Position numbers and translations under genes: made by a program. DNA of 13,250 nt. Source: a bacterium (GTDB lineage Bacteria; Desulfobacterota; Deferrimicrobia; Deferrimicrobiales; Deferrimicrobiaceae). Below are positions 5,875-12,673 of the stretch, in pieces. The notes beneath the pieces were generated by a model. That model was not told where the DNA came from. It ran no database searches and saw only the letters and a list, made by a program, of their open reading frames with translations. Each line of letters opens with the position of its first letter. Position 1 is the first letter of the stretch. The DNA is taken from NCBI GenBank assembly GCA_020056545.1, contig JAGVHM010000142.1, forward strand, positions 1 to 13,250, read 5' to 3'.

Positions 5875-6414
5875 ATGAGGAGAATCCTGACATTGGCGAT
5901 TTTCGGAGCCTGCGCCCTCCTATTGTGGGGAGATCAGGCCCGGGCCGGTTTTCTTCGCGTCAGCGATGCAGATGGAGGGGGCGGCCCTTACGTCAATCTG
6001 ATCATGCGGGAGGTAAGGGTCTCCCCGATACGTGCCCACGTTGGAGACGTGATCCGTGTGGACATGGTGATCGCGGACCAGAGCGACGTCACATACGCCA
6101 GGGGTGACCTGGATCTCCTCGCCAACGGCAGGATCGTGGCCAGCAGACGTGTTGACCACGGATTCGGAGGACAGGGAGAGAGGATCCACCGGGAAACTAT
6201 CCAGTGGAACACGAGAGGGGTCAAGCCCGGCGAGTACAAGATCCGGGCGGAATTCCACGTCTGGGGCGACGCATCGCCGTTCGACAATTTCCTTGATATC
6301 AAGGAACCGCTGGTGCTCCAGCCTCAAGGGACGGCGTTCCCGTCGGGGGAACCTGGCGGGGGCGCGGCGCAGGCCCGCGATCCCCGGTACAAGCCGGCCG
6401 GCATTCCTCAGTAA
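5875..6414 (+). CDS. Secreted beta-sandwich (CARDB/Ig-like) protein of unknown function
   Basis: I do not recognise a named family. The 179-residue product has a clear signal peptide (residues 1-24, cleavage after ARA). An alternating hydrophobic pattern at about 40-150 is typical of a beta-sandwich: AHVGDVIRVDMVIADQ, DLLANGRIV and GVKPGEYKIRAEF resemble CARDB/Ig-like domains that hold extracellular proteins together. The tail is Gly/Pro-rich and probably disordered. ATG at 5875 follows GGAGG at 5861-5865. It is divergent from zur with 102 bases between, so the Zur-like operator could also affect it, though the operator is nearer the zur side. No metal-binding motif is visible, so a link with zinc is not supported by the protein itself. 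Confidence 0.8.
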   Translation: MRRILTLAIFGACALLLWGDQARAGFLRVSDADGGGGPYVNLIMREVRVSPIRAHVGDVIRVDMVIADQSDVTYARGDLDLLANGRIVASRRVDHGFGGQGERIHRETIQWNTRGVKPGEYKIRAEFHVWGDASPFDNFLDIKEPLVLQPQGTAFPSGEPGGGAAQARDPRYKPAGIPQ

Positions 6415-6447
6415 GGAAGCTTTAAGCCTTCCGTTGGTTATTGTTAT
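6415..6447 (+). terminator. Weak candidate terminator after the secreted protein gene
   Basis: Directly after the stop, GGAAGC and GCCTTCC (6415-6432) can form a six-pair stem with one bulged C and a TTTAA loop. A T-rich but interrupted stretch follows (6433-6447). The stem is short, so efficiency is doubtful. Confidence 0.35.
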
Positions 6448-6525
6448 CCCCGCAAGCTTTCCTGATCCATTTCTTTCCCGAAACAAGGATGACGCTTGAT
6501 ACAATAATGCGCGATAGGGGGAGCG

Positions 6526-7260
6526 TTGGCGTTCTACACAGATCTCTCGGAAGCTTACGATGCGCTTTTTCCCGTGTCCGATGTCCAGCGGACGCTTTTC
6601 GACAAGGTTCTCGGTATGGGGGAAATAAGGCGGGTGGCCGATGCGGGCTGCGGCTCGGGCGCGCAACTCATCCACTTCGCTCCCGCGGGCATCTCCTGCA
6701 TCGGCTTCGATCCGGATCCGGCGCTTGTGGCGCTTGCCCGGAAAAAACTCGCCCCCTTCCCCTGCGCGCGTGTGGAGGTCGGCGGGTTCGCCGACACGGC
6801 CCGTCTTGTTTCCCCGGCGGCCGACCTCCTGCTGTGCCTGGGGAACTCGCTGGTCCATGTACCGCGGGACGAATCCGTCCGGTTCGTGTCGGACGCGTCG
6901 AAAGCCATCGTCCCCGGCGGCTGGCTGCTCCTGCAGATTCTCAACTATGAATTCATGTTCCGCCATGAAGTGACCGAGCTGCCCCTCATGCGTGCGGAGG
7001 GCGGGAAGATAGAGTTTCGGCGGCGTTACACCTGGGAGGGGCCGAAAAAGGTACGGTTCCGGACCGTGCTCCGAATTGCAGAAGGGAATGAACCGAGGAT
7101 ATTCCGGAACGAGATCCCACTCTATCCGGTCTACCCCGAGGAGCTTTGGGAGAGGCTTTCCGGAGAAGGATTCTCCTCGATACGCTATTACGGCGACTTC
7201 GCCTGCTCTGAATTCACCCCCGAGTCGGAGGCGCTCGTATGCATGGCGAGGAAATCGTGA
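6526..7260 (+). CDS. Class I SAM-dependent methyltransferase
   Basis: This 244-residue Rossmann-fold methyltransferase has an unknown acceptor. Motif I is VADAGCGSGAQ (37-47), the ribose-binding acid is Asp62 in GFDPDP, the region 101-111 (LLLCLGNSLVH) matches motif IV, and PGGWLLLQILNY (130-141) matches motif VI/post-IV. The C-terminal half (about 150-225) is beta-rich and ends with TPESEALVCMAR, usual for small-molecule methyltransferases of the UbiE/Methyltransf_11 or _25 kind. The start is TTG at 6526 behind AGGGGGAG; no in-frame ATG gives a complete motif region with a better site. The gene opens a four-gene plus-strand cluster and overlaps the transpeptidase gene by 22 bases. Confidence 0.85.
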   Translation: MAFYTDLSEAYDALFPVSDVQRTLFDKVLGMGEIRRVADAGCGSGAQLIHFAPAGISCIGFDPDPALVALARKKLAPFPCARVEVGGFADTARLVSPAADLLLCLGNSLVHVPRDESVRFVSDASKAIVPGGWLLLQILNYEFMFRHEVTELPLMRAEGGKIEFRRRYTWEGPKKVRFRTVLRIAEGNEPRIFRNEIPLYPVYPEELWERLSGEGFSSIRYYGDFACSEFTPESEALVCMARKS

Positions 7261-8666
7261 TCCCACCCAATCACCGCGGCAAGGCCGGAAGAAGGATCAT
7301 TGCGGCGCTCGTGATCGCCCTGGCCGGCTGGGGCGTGTCCAGGGCCGTCGTGGCCGCCAACCGTCACCAAGTTCCCCACCCCGGACGCTCTTTTCCCTCG
7401 CAGGATGGACGCGCCGCCGCTTCCGCGCACGGCTTCGACGCGAAGGCTCTCCTCTCTCTCCTGTCCGAAGGGAACGCGGAGGGTGTGGCCCCCGATGGCA
7501 CACGCATCACGCTTGCGCTGGACGAGGAGCTCCAGAGGAGGATATTCGAGCTGTTCCGGCGGTTCGATCCAGCGTACGGCGTCTTCGCTGCGATGGAGCC
7601 GTCGACCGGGCGGGTCGTCGCCCTGGTGGGTTACCGGAGGGGAGGAGAGTCGGACCCGCAGCTATCCCTGAGAGCTATCTATCCCGCCGCATCCCTGATC
7701 AAGATCGTTACGGCGGCGGCGGCGCTGGAGAAGGGGAACATCTCGCCCGAAGACGAAATATCGTACCGCGGCGGATTGTACGGAATCACCCGCAAGGGGA
7801 TACACGCGAAAAGCGGGCGGGGCGTCCCCTCCATGTCGCTCGAGGAGGCGATCGCAAGGTCGGCGAATTCCGTCTTCGGGAAGGTGGCGGTCAATTACGT
7901 TGGAAGCGCGGGGCTGACAGATTACATGGAGAAGTTCGGTTTCGGGCAGCAGATCCCGTTCGATCTCCCGGTGGAGATGAGCCAGGGAGAGGTTCCCAGG
8001 GACGAATTTCATCTTGCCCGCACCGGCGCCGGCTTCGGGGAAGTCTACGTCTCTCCGCTCCACATGGCGATGATCATGTCGGCGATAGGTAACTCCGGAG
8101 AGATGACGCACCCGGTTCTAATCGACCATGTGGAGGACAAGGACGGCAAGTCCTTGTTCGATGCCGAGCCTGCGAAGTGGCGCGACACCGTGAGTCCCGA
8201 GACGTCCGACGCGCTGCTCCATATGATGGTGAAGACGATCGAGATCGGGACCTCACGGCGCACATTCGGGACTCCGGAGTCGACCCCGCTTCTACAGGAT
8301 ATGGAAGTCGCCGGGAAAACCGGCTCCCTGTCGGGATGGAGCCCGAGGATGCATTTCGACTGGTTCGCGGGCGTCGCGCCCGTGGGCGATCCCCAGCTTG
8401 CCGTCGCGGCCCTCGTTGTAAACGACAGCCGCTGGAAGATCAAGGAGGGCTACGTCGGCAAGGAAGCGTTCAACACCTACTTCGGGTACCCTAATTCCAC
8501 CCCTCCCGTCTATGCGAAGAAGAGGGGAAAGGCCCGAGGGAAGGCATCGGCGGTTAAAAAGGAACGCGTGAAGACCCGCAGTAAAGGGGCTCGCGCGAAG
8601 AAGCCGGCCCCGTCCTCTTCGACGCCCGGGAATACGGCCCCTCGACGGAACGCCCCACAGGGATAA
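7239..8666 (+). CDS. Penicillin-binding protein, transpeptidase domain, basic C-terminal tail
   Basis: This 475-residue membrane-anchored serine DD-transpeptidase cross-links peptidoglycan or has a related role in the periplasm. One signal-anchor helix covers about 19-40. The transpeptidase domain shows S152LIK155 with the active-site serine, S208AN210 and K360TG362. There is no glycosyltransferase domain and no class B dimerisation/pedestal domain of usual size, only about 75 residues between anchor and catalytic domain, so it is a compact form. Residues about 427-472 are rich in Lys, Arg, Ala and Pro and probably disordered. ATG at 7239 has GGAGG seven bases upstream. GTG at 7257, overlapping the methyltransferase stop as GTGA, is a second reasonable start. 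It does not match well-known named PBPs. Confidence 0.88.
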   Translation: MHGEEIVIPPNHRGKAGRRIIAALVIALAGWGVSRAVVAANRHQVPHPGRSFPSQDGRAAASAHGFDAKALLSLLSEGNAEGVAPDGTRITLALDEELQRRIFELFRRFDPAYGVFAAMEPSTGRVVALVGYRRGGESDPQLSLRAIYPAASLIKIVTAAAALEKGNISPEDEISYRGGLYGITRKGIHAKSGRGVPSMSLEEAIARSANSVFGKVAVNYVGSAGLTDYMEKFGFGQQIPFDLPVEMSQGEVPRDEFHLARTGAGFGEVYVSPLHMAMIMSAIGNSGEMTHPVLIDHVEDKDGKSLFDAEPAKWRDTVSPETSDALLHMMVKTIEIGTSRRTFGTPESTPLLQDMEVAGKTGSLSGWSPRMHFDWFAGVAPVGDPQLAVAALVVNDSRWKIKEGYVGKEAFNTYFGYPNSTPPVYAKKRGKARGKASAVKKERVKTRSKGARAKKPAPSSSTPGNTAPRRNAPQG

Positions 8667-8669
8667 TCC

Positions 8670-9404
8670 ATGCGGAAACCGAAAGAGATTTTACGGGCGG
8701 GAGCCGGCATTCTCGCCCTGTTGGCCGTCGCGATTTTCCTTCTCGGCAGATACCTGGACAGGGCGGCCACGCTGGCTGCCAACGAGTGGCTATCGTCGGC
8801 GTTTACCGTCCCGGCGGGCGTGGAGAAGGTGAGGGTGCGGCTGATGTCGGGGAAACTCGAAGCGACCGGCCTCCGTATCGCGAACCCGAATGGATTCGCC
8901 CACAAGGAATTCCTGACATTGAAGAAGGGGGAGATGGATGTCCGTATCGCCTCCCTGTGGTCCGGCGAAATCGTGGCGGAGAGCCTCCGGGGAGAAGGGC
9001 TCATTGTCCGGCTGGAAAAGACCGACGGACGGCAGAACGCAAGGGAGATTTTCCCGGCCGGCTCCCGCAAGGACGCGAAGGAACCGGGCGGAAAGCGTTT
9101 CCGTATCCGCCGCATGGTACTCAGGAACGCGCTGCTTACGTTTCCCGTCGCGGGAGGAGAGCAGGTCGCCACCGTTGAGCGGCTGGAGGTCGAGGAGCCG
9201 CTCGGCAAGGGGAGGAGCGCCCTTCTGAGGGAAGTGATAGCACAGGTGATCGCCAGGTCCGTGCGCGAGGGCGCCGGGCAGTCGGTGGAGCGCGCCTATG
9301 CGGGATCGCTGTCGGCGGTTCGTGATGCCGCCGGGCGGCCGGGCCGGGGAGGCGATTCCGCCGGGGACGGCATAAAGCGCATTTTCAAGGGAAGCGGGAG
9401 GTGA
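8670..9404 (+). CDS. AsmA-like/DUF748-type membrane-anchored protein
   Basis: This is a 244-residue protein with an N-terminal membrane anchor (about 10-27) and a presumed periplasmic beta-rich domain. The segment LMSGKLEATGLRIANPNGF (58-76) and the following KGEMDVRIASLW and EGLIVRLEK pattern are typical of short AsmA-like/DUF748 proteins. In these, repeated beta strands of the form function-layer-membrane give bridge-like lipid or envelope roles. The end (from about 205) is Gly/Arg-rich and low complexity. It starts 3 bases after the transpeptidase stop with AGGGAT as ribosome site and is followed after 7 bases by the nitroreductase fusion, so it is mid-operon. The exact function is unknown. 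Confidence 0.72.
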   Translation: MRKPKEILRAGAGILALLAVAIFLLGRYLDRAATLAANEWLSSAFTVPAGVEKVRVRLMSGKLEATGLRIANPNGFAHKEFLTLKKGEMDVRIASLWSGEIVAESLRGEGLIVRLEKTDGRQNAREIFPAGSRKDAKEPGGKRFRIRRMVLRNALLTFPVAGGEQVATVERLEVEEPLGKGRSALLREVIAQVIARSVREGAGQSVERAYAGSLSAVRDAAGRPGRGGDSAGDGIKRIFKGSGR

Positions 9405-9411
9405 GCCGACG

Positions 9412-10398
9412 ATGGAACTTCACAAGATCATCGCTATAAGGCATAGCCGGCGGGCGTTCTCCGACCGGCCCGTGGAGCCGGAAAAGATCGAGCGGATGAT
9501 AGAGGCCGCGAGATGGTCGCCTTCCTGTGCCAACCGGCAGCCGTGGCGCTTCTTCGTCGTGGATAAGTCGGCGCCGGAGCGTCTTGCGCTGGAGGACGCC
9601 CTGGACGCGGGAAACGGCTGGGCGAAAAAGGCTCCTGTGCTGATCGTGAGCGGGGCGCGGAAGGCCGACGGGAGCGTCGTCGAGAGCCGGGAATACTACC
9701 TGCACGACACGGGGCTGGCGACGATGAGCCTGATGTACCGGGGGGTGGACCAGGGGCTGCTCGTCCATCCGATGGCGGGATGGAAGGAAGCGCCATTGAA
9801 AGCCGCGCTGTCCCTTCCGGAGGACTTCCATCCGATCGCAGTGGTCGCCGTTGGCTATCCGGGGAGGCACGAGGAACTGGACGAGGCGACCCGCAGGAAG
9901 GACGAAAAGCCGGGCGTACGGAGGGAAGCCGGCGAGATCGCTTTCCTCGGCCGGTTCGGTGAGCCTTTCAGGGGGACGCTGCCGTCCACCCCGCGGAAAG
10001 TGTACGAGACGGACATCCCGCTGCGGTTCGGCGACATCGATGCGATGGGGCACGTCAACAACGCGGTGACCCTGACCCTGTTCGAGCTGGGCCGCGTGAA
10101 GTTCTTCGCCGATGTCCTCGGGGCGAGGGAGGTCGAGGACATCACGTTCGTTCTCGCGGAGGCGAACGTCCGGTACCGCATCCCCATCCTCCTCAAGGAC
10201 AAGGTTCGGCTGCGAATGCACGTCACCGACGTGTCGCGCAGCTCCTTCCGTTTCCGGTGCGAGCTCTTCGACCCCCGTGACGGGCGCGTCTTCACCGAGG
10301 CCGAGACGGTCCAGGTGATGTACGACTACAAGGCGGGTAAATCCCGCCCCGTCGACGCGGAGTTCCTGGCAAGGGCGAAGGATTACATCGGAGGATAG
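9412..10398 (+). CDS. Nitroreductase fused to hotdog-fold acyl-CoA thioesterase
   Basis: This 328-residue two-domain protein joins an FMN nitroreductase (about 1-185) to a 4HBT/YbgC-FadM-type thioesterase (about 196-320) in one open frame. The nitroreductase part shows RHSRRAFSDRPV (10-21) and SPSCANRQPWRFFVV (36-50) for FMN contact. It also has the HDTGLATMSLMYRG helix (98-111) and PIAVVAVGYPG near its end. The thioesterase part begins at YETDIPLRFGDIDAMGHVNNA (198-218), whose Asp208/Asp210 and HVNN match the active-site loop, with FELGR (224-228) on the helix and DKVRLRMHV beyond. The linker is short (about 186-197) with no stop or start signal at the join. GGGAGGTGA at 9396-9404 is the ribosome site and overlaps the preceding stop. 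Substrate is unknown; redox plus acyl-thioester processing is inferred. Confidence 0.88.
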   Translation: MELHKIIAIRHSRRAFSDRPVEPEKIERMIEAARWSPSCANRQPWRFFVVDKSAPERLALEDALDAGNGWAKKAPVLIVSGARKADGSVVESREYYLHDTGLATMSLMYRGVDQGLLVHPMAGWKEAPLKAALSLPEDFHPIAVVAVGYPGRHEELDEATRRKDEKPGVRREAGEIAFLGRFGEPFRGTLPSTPRKVYETDIPLRFGDIDAMGHVNNAVTLTLFELGRVKFFADVLGAREVEDITFVLAEANVRYRIPILLKDKVRLRMHVTDVSRSSFRFRCELFDPRDGRVFTEAETVQVMYDYKAGKSRPVDAEFLARAKDYIGG

Positions 10399-10406
10399 GG
10401 CGCCGG

Positions 10407-10943
10407 TCAGCGGGTCGGGAAGACCGTACCGTAGTCCGTTGATTCCATAAGTGCCTTTTCCTCCAGACGGATCCGCTGCCGCAGGAAGGCGAGGTTCGCC
10501 AGGGAAAAGACCACCAGGGTTGCAGGGGCGCGCAGCAGGAGGGGGAGAATGAGGAATTCCAGCACCAGCACAAGGTAGTTGGGATGTCGAAGGAACCGGT
10601 ACGGCCCGGAGCGCTTCACCGCCCCGCCGGGGACCACGATTATGCGGACGTTCCAGCAACGGCCTAAAGAGGCGATGCACCAGTACCGCGCACCGGTGAG
10701 GATCGCAAGGACGAAGAGGCAAAGGATCGTCCGTGAGTCGAGAGGGAAGCGCCAGGGGTACGATTCCACGGCAAGGGACGCGAAGTACAGCACGTGCAGA
10801 ACCACCACGGTGCGGAAGGTTTCCGGGTAATATTCCCTCCCCCCGAGGGCTTCCAGCGCCCGCCGGTTTCTCCGGGAGATGACCAGCTCGAATAGCCTCT
10901 GCAACCCCATGACCACGAAGACCCAGGCGAAGGAATGGTTCAT
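10407..10943 (-). CDS. Isoprenylcysteine carboxyl methyltransferase (ICMT)-family membrane enzyme
   Basis: This 178-residue integral membrane methyltransferase has about four or five hydrophobic helices. The family SAM-binding signature GPYRFLRHPNY lies at 113-123, and RLEEKAL (159-165) supplies the conserved acidic residues near the end. Bacterial members next to type III polyketide synthases (SrsB in Streptomyces, BpsB in Bacillus) methylate the polyketide product, and that role is the best inference here. The start is ATG at 10943, overlapping the synthase stop as ATGA. The frame remains open upstream to 11315, but that part overlaps the synthase and is not real. It ends 8 bases from the convergent nitroreductase fusion, with no visible terminator between. 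Confidence 0.88.
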   Translation of the reverse strand: MNHSFAWVFVVMGLQRLFELVISRRNRRALEALGGREYYPETFRTVVVLHVLYFASLAVESYPWRFPLDSRTILCLFVLAILTGARYWCIASLGRCWNVRIIVVPGGAVKRSGPYRFLRHPNYLVLVLEFLILPLLLRAPATLVVFSLANLAFLRQRIRLEEKALMESTDYGTVFPTR

Positions 10944-12007
10944 GCGTGCAGAAGGACCAGCTCCACCGAGTAGCCCGGTCCGAACGCCGACAGGAGGCCG
11001 TACCCCGGCTCGCTCCTCCACCCGTTGCTCATCCATCGCTCCAGGACCAGTAGCACCGAGACGGAGGAGACGTTGCCGAAATCTCGCAGCACTTCCTCGC
11101 TGAGGCGCAGATCGCCGTTCGAGAGCGCAAGCGCTTCCTTTATCGCATCCAATATTTTCGCACCGCCCGGGTGGGTGATGTAGAAGGCGATGTCGCCGCG
11201 CGTCAGGTCCCGGGAGAGCAGAAACGCGTCGACCAATCCGCCAAGCTCCGTCCGGATCATCTCCGGAAGCTGCGGCGTGAGGATCAGCCGGAATCCCCGG
11301 TCGGTCACGTCCCAACCCATGATGCCGGTGGTGCCGGGAAAGAGGTGGGACCGGGCCGCCGTGATGGTCGGTCCCGCCGCCGTTCCCACTGCCGCCTCAT
11401 CCCCGGCCACGAGAACCGCTGCGCAGCCGTCGGCGAAAAGCGACATCGCGACCAGGTTCAGCTTCGAGAGATCGTCCGGCATGAAATTCAGGCTGCAGGT
11501 CTCCAGGGCGGCGAGCAGCACGATCCCGCGGGGATGGGCGAGGCAGTAGTCGAAGGCGCGGGCAATCCCGGCCGCCCCCGCGGAGCACCCCAACCCCCAC
11601 ATCGGCAGGCGGGTGGCATTCGGGGGCAGCCCGAGCTTGTTGATTAGGTGGCTGTCCAGCGACGGGGTCGACAGCCCGGTTGAGGTGGCGAAAATTACAT
11701 GGTCCACCTGGTCCGGCCTGCATCCCGACGCTTCCAGGCATCCCCGGGACGCCCGAACCAGCAGCTCCAGCCCCTTATCCATGTATACCCTGTTCTTCTC
11801 CTGCGGCGTGCGGGGCGAAATGTACCAGTCCATGGGCATCATGAAGGCGCGCTCCCGGATCCGCGAATGATCGAAAACCCCGCGGATGCGCTCGATGTCC
11901 AGGTCCGGGATCCGGCCGGAATATAGCTGGGCCACGGCGGTCTTCAGGAATTCCTGGCGGATGGCATTGGGCGGCGAAGCGTGACTGGCGGACAGGATCA
12001 ACGGCAT
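10940..12007 (-). CDS. Type III polyketide synthase (chalcone/stilbene synthase family)
   Basis: This 355-residue homodimeric ketosynthase elongates an acyl-CoA starter with malonyl-CoA and cyclises the product to an alkylresorcinol or alkylpyrone. The catalytic triad is complete: Cys141 in GLGCSAGAAG, His279 in ITHPGGAK and Asn312 in GNVSSVSVLLVL. The C-terminal GFGPG-type loop is AFGPGYSVE (341-349). Length is normal. ATG at 12007 has AAGGGGAA upstream. It is translationally coupled to the ICMT-family gene, as in srsA-srsB and bpsA-bpsB; no third gene such as an SrsC-like hydroxylase is adjacent. Starter chain length and ring type cannot be told by eye. Confidence 0.95.
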   Translation of the reverse strand: MPLILSASHASPPNAIRQEFLKTAVAQLYSGRIPDLDIERIRGVFDHSRIRERAFMMPMDWYISPRTPQEKNRVYMDKGLELLVRASRGCLEASGCRPDQVDHVIFATSTGLSTPSLDSHLINKLGLPPNATRLPMWGLGCSAGAAGIARAFDYCLAHPRGIVLLAALETCSLNFMPDDLSKLNLVAMSLFADGCAAVLVAGDEAAVGTAAGPTITAARSHLFPGTTGIMGWDVTDRGFRLILTPQLPEMIRTELGGLVDAFLLSRDLTRGDIAFYITHPGGAKILDAIKEALALSNGDLRLSEEVLRDFGNVSSVSVLLVLERWMSNGWRSEPGYGLLSAFGPGYSVELVLLHA

Positions 12008-12153
12008 TGATCAATTCCCCTTCGCCTCCAATGTCTATTGGATAAGATGCGGCGAAGGATAAATGCGGTTCCAACCCGGCTTGAGGTGCGTTGACCTGCA
12101 TCAAGGCGACGGTTCCCCGGAACGGGCATTCTGGAATACAGGAGAATATTTGA
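12008..12153. promoter_or_regulatory. Divergent control region with FNR/CRP-like dyad at 12091-12104
   Basis: This gap separates the divergent polyketide synthase and CopD-like genes. TTGACCTGCATCAA at 12091-12104 differs from the FNR/DNR consensus TTGATnnnnATCAA at one base. It is enclosed by CTTGA (12080-12084) and TCAAG (12101-12105). It is centred about 56 bases before the CopD-like start. A near-direct repeat (GGATAAGATGCGG at 12040-12052, GGATAAATGCGG at 12057-12068) lies nearer the synthase gene and might be an operator. No strong -35/-10 pair was found in either direction. Confidence 0.4.
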
Positions 12154-12651
12154 ATGGAACTCCTCCAAACAGCGTTGACAGCCGTTCATCTGTTGGCGGC
12201 GATCGCCTGGCTCGGCGGGATGATCTTCCACATCTTCGTCCTCGACCCTGTCTTCCGGAAAAACGAGGTGACGTTTCAGAGCGCGATTCTCCTGGCGCTC
12301 ATGGAGCAGCGTTTCCGGAAATTGGTCGGGGCGTCGATCGCTCTGCTTGTCGGGAGCGGAGCGGCGAAGGCATATTTCCTGCTCGGTACTTTCGATGCTC
12401 TGTGGACGACATCCTCCGGCCGATACGTCCTCCTGAAGATCGGACTCACCGGGGCGATGCTGTTCATATTCGCCATATGTCCGAAGACGAAGTCATGCTC
12501 TTCCATCCCCGGCGTGTGCGACATCGCCTCGGAGGCTCTGCTAGGCGGCAAGGAGGGGACGATCCGCGAGCGGTCCAAGGTGATCCTTCCGAAAGTGGCG
12601 CTTGCACTCGGTATCGCGGCAATGGTTACCGCCATCTACCTCCACGGATGA
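12154..12651 (+). CDS. CopD-like four-helix membrane protein
   Basis: This 165-residue protein has four hydrophobic segments (about 5-30, 58-78, 91-110, 145-163) and resembles the CopD/DUF4149/HemJ-like membrane superfamily. The first helix shows VHLLAAIAWLGGMIFHIFVL (11-30) with His12, Trp19 and His26, positions often kept for metal or heme binding. YVLLKIGLTG (91-100) matches the third-helix Lys pattern. The function could be copper uptake or a heme-related role; neither is shown. ATG at 12154 is preceded by GGAG at moderate distance. The upstream FNR-like dyad would fit oxygen- or nitric-oxide-responsive expression. The MtgA-type gene starts 19 bases after its stop. Confidence 0.72.
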   Translation: MELLQTALTAVHLLAAIAWLGGMIFHIFVLDPVFRKNEVTFQSAILLALMEQRFRKLVGASIALLVGSGAAKAYFLLGTFDALWTTSSGRYVLLKIGLTGAMLFIFAICPKTKSCSSIPGVCDIASEALLGGKEGTIRERSKVILPKVALALGIAAMVTAIYLHG

Positions 12652-12658
12652 TCTGCTC

Positions 12659-12673
12659 TATAATGGGCGGGTG
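12659..12673 (+). promoter_or_regulatory. Consensus -10 placing transcription start at a GTG start codon
   Basis: TATAAT at 12659-12664 is a perfect -10 hexamer. A typical start point 7 bases on falls at 12671, the first base of the GTG start of the transglycosylase gene. No good -35 is visible 16-18 bases upstream, and no ribosome site lies before GTG. Confidence 0.4.

Noticed and set aside
5920..7266. Long 448-codon minus-strand open frame
   Set aside because: It is antisense to the secreted protein and the methyltransferase, both of which have clear signals or motifs; long antisense frames are common at high GC.
7076..8092. 338-codon plus-strand frame inside the methyltransferase and transpeptidase genes
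   Set aside because: It is Arg/Gly-rich shadow translation; the overlapping frames carry the SAM and penicillin-binding motifs.
9385..10722. Long 445-codon minus-strand open frame
   Set aside because: It is antisense to the nitroreductase-thioesterase fusion and off-frame to the ICMT gene, and shows no recognisable domain.
10944..11315. N-terminal extension of the ICMT-family frame into the polyketide synthase gene
   Set aside because: It is off-frame reading of a gene with an intact catalytic triad; the ATGA start at 10943 leaves a full-length membrane methyltransferase.
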